Shown one piece after another: positions 6,523-8,504 of a stretch of 8,504 nucleotides of DNA; the first letter of the stretch is position 1; each line of letters starts with the position of its first letter. Position numbers and translations under genes: made by a program. This DNA is from Oligoflexus sp. GTDB taxonomy: Bacteria; Bdellovibrionota_B; Oligoflexia; Oligoflexales; Oligoflexaceae. Below the pieces are notes generated by a model that saw only the letters and a program-made list of their open reading frames with translations, ran no database searches and was not told the origin of the DNA. The stretch spans positions 1 through 8,504 of the forward strand of contig JASLCY010000188.1 of the NCBI GenBank assembly GCA_030151925.1. The letters are read 5' to 3'.

Positions 6523-7515
6523 ATGTCTATTATCGACACCCACGCGCATGTATTCCCGAGCGTCCGCGACCGTATAGCTTCTCAGCTGCCAGAGGGTTTG
6601 CTGCAAACCTTTGATGAATGGCTGCACAAAATTTCCGCACCTCCTGGATTCGAGGTCGTCAAAGGCTATTGGCTGCGTTGGCTGCAAAGACTGGAAGAGA
6701 AGGACATCAAACTCGACATCGAGACCGTCGCGCGTTTTCAATCGCATTTTCACCCCCAGATCTTCCGGGCGCTCGAAGGCTTGATCTCGACCGTGCTCGG
6801 ACCGACCCAGGTGCTGCAGGGGACGATACCGAACCTCCTCGAATCGATGCAGAGGAATGGGATCGATAAGACGGTTGTGATCGCGTCGGGCCCCTATTGC
6901 CCTAACGAGTGGCTGCTCGAACGCGCCGAAGAGCATCCTGAGCTTATACCCGTGGTTTCCCTTCCCGATCTTCCGCCGGGCAGCAGCGTGGACGATTACG
7001 GGGATGCCCTGGAGCGCCTCATCGCTTTTGGAGCACGCGGCTTTAAGATCCACACCAACTTCGACAACCTGCCCTCGGATCATCCGGCTTATCGCGCCTA
7101 CTTCGAAGCCGCCGCCGCGAACGACCTCTTTATCATTCTGCATACCGGCTGTTTCCATGTGCCCCAGTATAAAAACCTGGCGACGCCGCCGCTGGCTGAG
7201 TTCGAAACTTATTTCCAGGATTACCGGGACGTCAAAGTCTGCCTCGCGCACATGAACCGCGATCATCCCGAGGCCGCCTGGACGATGATCAGCCGTTACG
7301 CGAACATCTTTGCGGACACCAGCTGGCAGACTTCGGCCAACATCCGCCAAACCCAAGCCGCTATCGGCCTGGAGAGGATACTCTACGGCACCGACTGGCC
7401 CCTCCTGCATAATGAAATGCAAAAGGATGCGCTCGACGTCCTCACGCAGGCTTTGGATGAGACGCAGCTTGAAAAGGTCACTCGAGACAATCCTCGTCTT
7501 TTCCTTTCGCTGTGA
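6523..7515 (+). CDS. Metal-dependent amidohydrolase, Amidohydro_2 type (TIM barrel)
   Basis: This 330-residue cytosolic enzyme of the amidohydrolase superfamily is probably a zinc- or other divalent-metal-dependent hydrolase or decarboxylase. The metal-binding residues of the fold can be followed: HxH in DTHAHVF (H7, H9) on strand 1, a His after a strand in ILHTG (H207), a further His in CLAHMN (H243), and the catalytic Asp in LYGTDWP (D291). A GARGFKIHT stretch (171-178) and the usual C-terminal DNPRLFL ending are also present. About 85 mostly helical residues (roughly 22-110) separate strand 1 from the next strand (GIDKTVVIAS), which may form a lid. The ATG at 6523 puts the HxH motif right at the N terminus, as normal; a GTG at 6508 is part of the ribosome site. 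Substrate is unknown. The GNAT gene follows after 8 bases, suggesting an operon. Confidence 0.87.
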   Translation: MSIIDTHAHVFPSVRDRIASQLPEGLLQTFDEWLHKISAPPGFEVVKGYWLRWLQRLEEKDIKLDIETVARFQSHFHPQIFRALEGLISTVLGPTQVLQGTIPNLLESMQRNGIDKTVVIASGPYCPNEWLLERAEEHPELIPVVSLPDLPPGSSVDDYGDALERLIAFGARGFKIHTNFDNLPSDHPAYRAYFEAAAANDLFIILHTGCFHVPQYKNLATPPLAEFETYFQDYRDVKVCLAHMNRDHPEAAWTMISRYANIFADTSWQTSANIRQTQAAIGLERILYGTDWPLLHNEMQKDALDVLTQALDETQLEKVTRDNPRLFLSL

Positions 7516-7523
7516 GGTTCGGC

Positions 7524-7943
7524 ATGAATCCAAAGAGCTCCATCCAGTATAAGACCGGCAACGCCTTGCCGATCGACCAGGTCATCGAATTGTACAGAGC
7601 TTCCACGCTGGGCGCACGACGGCCCGTCGACGATAAGCAGCGCATGGCCGATATGATCGCGCGCGCCAACCTCGTGATCACGGCCTGGGACGGCGAACGA
7701 TTGGTCGGTATTTCCCGGAGCCTCTCGGATTTCTGTTTTGCCACTTATCTTTCGGACCTGGCCGTCCACGTCGATTATCAAAAGCGGGGAGTCGGCCGCG
7801 AATTGATGCGCTTGACCCAAGTCGCGGGCGGAAAAGCGACGATTTTCCTGTTTTCCGCGCCGGCGGCGGTTGACTATTACCCACGAGTCGGCTTTAAGGA
7901 GGGCAAAGGTTTTATGCTGAGATCCGACGAAAAACTTCGTTAG
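7524..7943 (+). CDS. GNAT-family N-acetyltransferase
   Basis: This 139-residue single-domain cytosolic acetyltransferase uses acetyl-CoA. The acetyl-CoA pyrophosphate-binding motif A is seen at LAVHVDYQKRGVGREL (79-94), with the Q/R-x-x-G-x-G/A signature at Q86-G91. The domain ends with the family's typical YYPRVGF element (118-124). The N-terminal part (LYRASTLGARRPVDD, 23-37, and ITAWDGERLVGISRS, 52-66) fits a small GNAT. The ATG at 7524 has a GTGAGG ribosome site (7512-7517) 6 bases upstream that overlaps the stop of the amidohydrolase gene; the same hexamer serves that gene. A GTG start at 7512 is possible but less likely. Tight spacing implies translation from the same mRNA as the amidohydrolase. 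The acceptor substrate (small amine, amino acid or protein) cannot be inferred. Confidence 0.88.
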   Translation: MNPKSSIQYKTGNALPIDQVIELYRASTLGARRPVDDKQRMADMIARANLVITAWDGERLVGISRSLSDFCFATYLSDLAVHVDYQKRGVGRELMRLTQVAGGKATIFLFSAPAAVDYYPRVGFKEGKGFMLRSDEKLR

Positions 7944-7985
7944 GCTCGGTTCATGAAGAACTTCCCTCGATCGCGCAAGGACATC

Positions 7986-8504
7986 ATGCTGAAAGCCATT
8001 CTCCATAGAAAACGCCTCGCAGCCCTGCTGTTCCTGCTCGCGCTGCCAGGCCTCTACGTAGCGAATGCGCTTCGCCTTGCCTATAATTTTGATAAATCGC
8101 TCCATCCGAAACACGAAGTGCTCAGCGACGAGATGAAAAGCACGGCGAAGACGTTGCTCGACAACGCCGAGGACATCGAATTCAAGACCAGAGACGGCCT
8201 GACTCTCAAAGGCTGGTTTGCGCCACCGACCAACGGCAGCCAGAAGGTGGTCGTCCTCGTTCACGGTGGTTTCAACAACCGCTTTCAGATGATCCCGGTC
8301 GCTAACGCGCTCCATGACGCCGATATCGGTGTTCTCCTCTACGACTCGAGGGCATCGGGCGAAAGCGAAGGCACGCTGATGACCTGGGGCGACAAAGAGC
8401 AGCTCGACCTCGAAGCCGCGCTCGACGCCATCACCGCAAGAGAAGGCAAGAACCGCTGGAACATCGGCGCCCTGGGTTTCTCGATCGGCGCGACTACGGT
8501 GACC
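7986..8504 (+). CDS. Alpha/beta hydrolase with N-terminal signal or membrane anchor (3' end outside window)
   Basis: The first 173 residues are present and the frame runs off the window. A basic N terminus is followed by a hydrophobic stretch LAALLFLLALPGLYVA (11-26) and an ANA tripeptide, so the protein is exported or anchored in the inner membrane. The hydrolase domain begins near residue 63 (DIEFKTRDGLTLKGWF). It shows the HGG oxyanion region in VVVLVHGGF (88-96), the strand YDSRASGESEG (119-129), and the nucleophile elbow GFSIG (164-168) with Ser166 as predicted nucleophile. The catalytic Asp and His lie beyond the window. The start at 7986 has AAGGA 4 bases upstream; the in-frame ATG at 7953, 9 bases after the GNAT stop, would add 11 residues and has a weaker site. 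It probably belongs to the same operon. The substrate is unknown. Confidence 0.85.
   Translation, partial: MLKAILHRKRLAALLFLLALPGLYVANALRLAYNFDKSLHPKHEVLSDEMKSTAKTLLDNAEDIEFKTRDGLTLKGWFAPPTNGSQKVVVLVHGGFNNRFQMIPVANALHDADIGVLLYDSRASGESEGTLMTWGDKEQLDLEAALDAITAREGKNRWNIGALGFSIGATTVT

Noticed and set aside
3870..6539. 889-residue open frame antisense to uvrA
   Set aside because: It is a shadow of uvrA. The GC-rich codon use of uvrA rarely creates stops in this reverse frame. The product is low-complexity in D, E, L, R and A, has no recognisable domain, and the sense protein is certain.
6439..7533. 364-residue leftward frame opposite the amidohydrolase gene
   Set aside because: The sense frame has all the metal-binding motifs of a known family. 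The antisense product shows none and has a composition typical of shadow frames.
7383..8315. 310-residue leftward frame opposite the GNAT and hydrolase genes
   Set aside because: It spans the junctions of three well-supported rightward genes and has no family motif.

Overview
The window reads as ordinary chromosome from a GC-rich Gram-negative bacterium. A type II farnesyl diphosphate synthase, a PilZ protein, a stand-alone Hpt protein and a UvrA whose first zinc module has an unusual form together suggest a proteobacterium or a Bdellovibrionota/old 'deltaproteobacteria' relative. That placement is an inference with low confidence. Coding density is high, with eight genes, the last one cut by the window edge. 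No rRNA, tRNA, CRISPR array, insertion sequence, phage gene or clear sign of horizontal transfer was seen. The longest gene-free stretch is the 232 bp between the Hpt gene and ispA.

Layout. Bases 1-1139 (+) encode a CorA-type divalent cation transporter. It meets head-on, with no intergenic base, a leftward pair covering 1140-2363: an Hpt phosphotransfer protein (upstream gene) followed by a PilZ-domain protein with an unassigned C-terminal half. From 2596 everything is rightward: ispA (farnesyl diphosphate synthase), uvrA (nucleotide excision repair), a metal-dependent amidohydrolase of the TIM-barrel superfamily, a GNAT acetyltransferase starting 8 bases after it, and the 5' part of an exported or membrane-anchored alpha/beta hydrolase.

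Functional grouping. The Hpt/PilZ pair links two signalling chemistries, His-Asp phosphorelay and cyclic-di-GMP binding, and is probably one transcription unit. ispA has its own good sigma70-like promoter and a strong Shine-Dalgarno sequence, which move its start well inside the longest reading frame. uvrA appears to have its own promoter overlapped by a perfect 14-bp palindrome, a candidate damage-response operator. The amidohydrolase, GNAT and hydrolase genes look like a small operon of uncharacterised catabolic or detoxification enzymes.

No obviously new system is present. The most interesting signals are regulatory. One is a set of three dyads with centres about 30 bp apart in front of uvrA. 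The other is a 12-bp hairpin between uvrA and the amidohydrolase gene that buries the latter's ribosome binding site.
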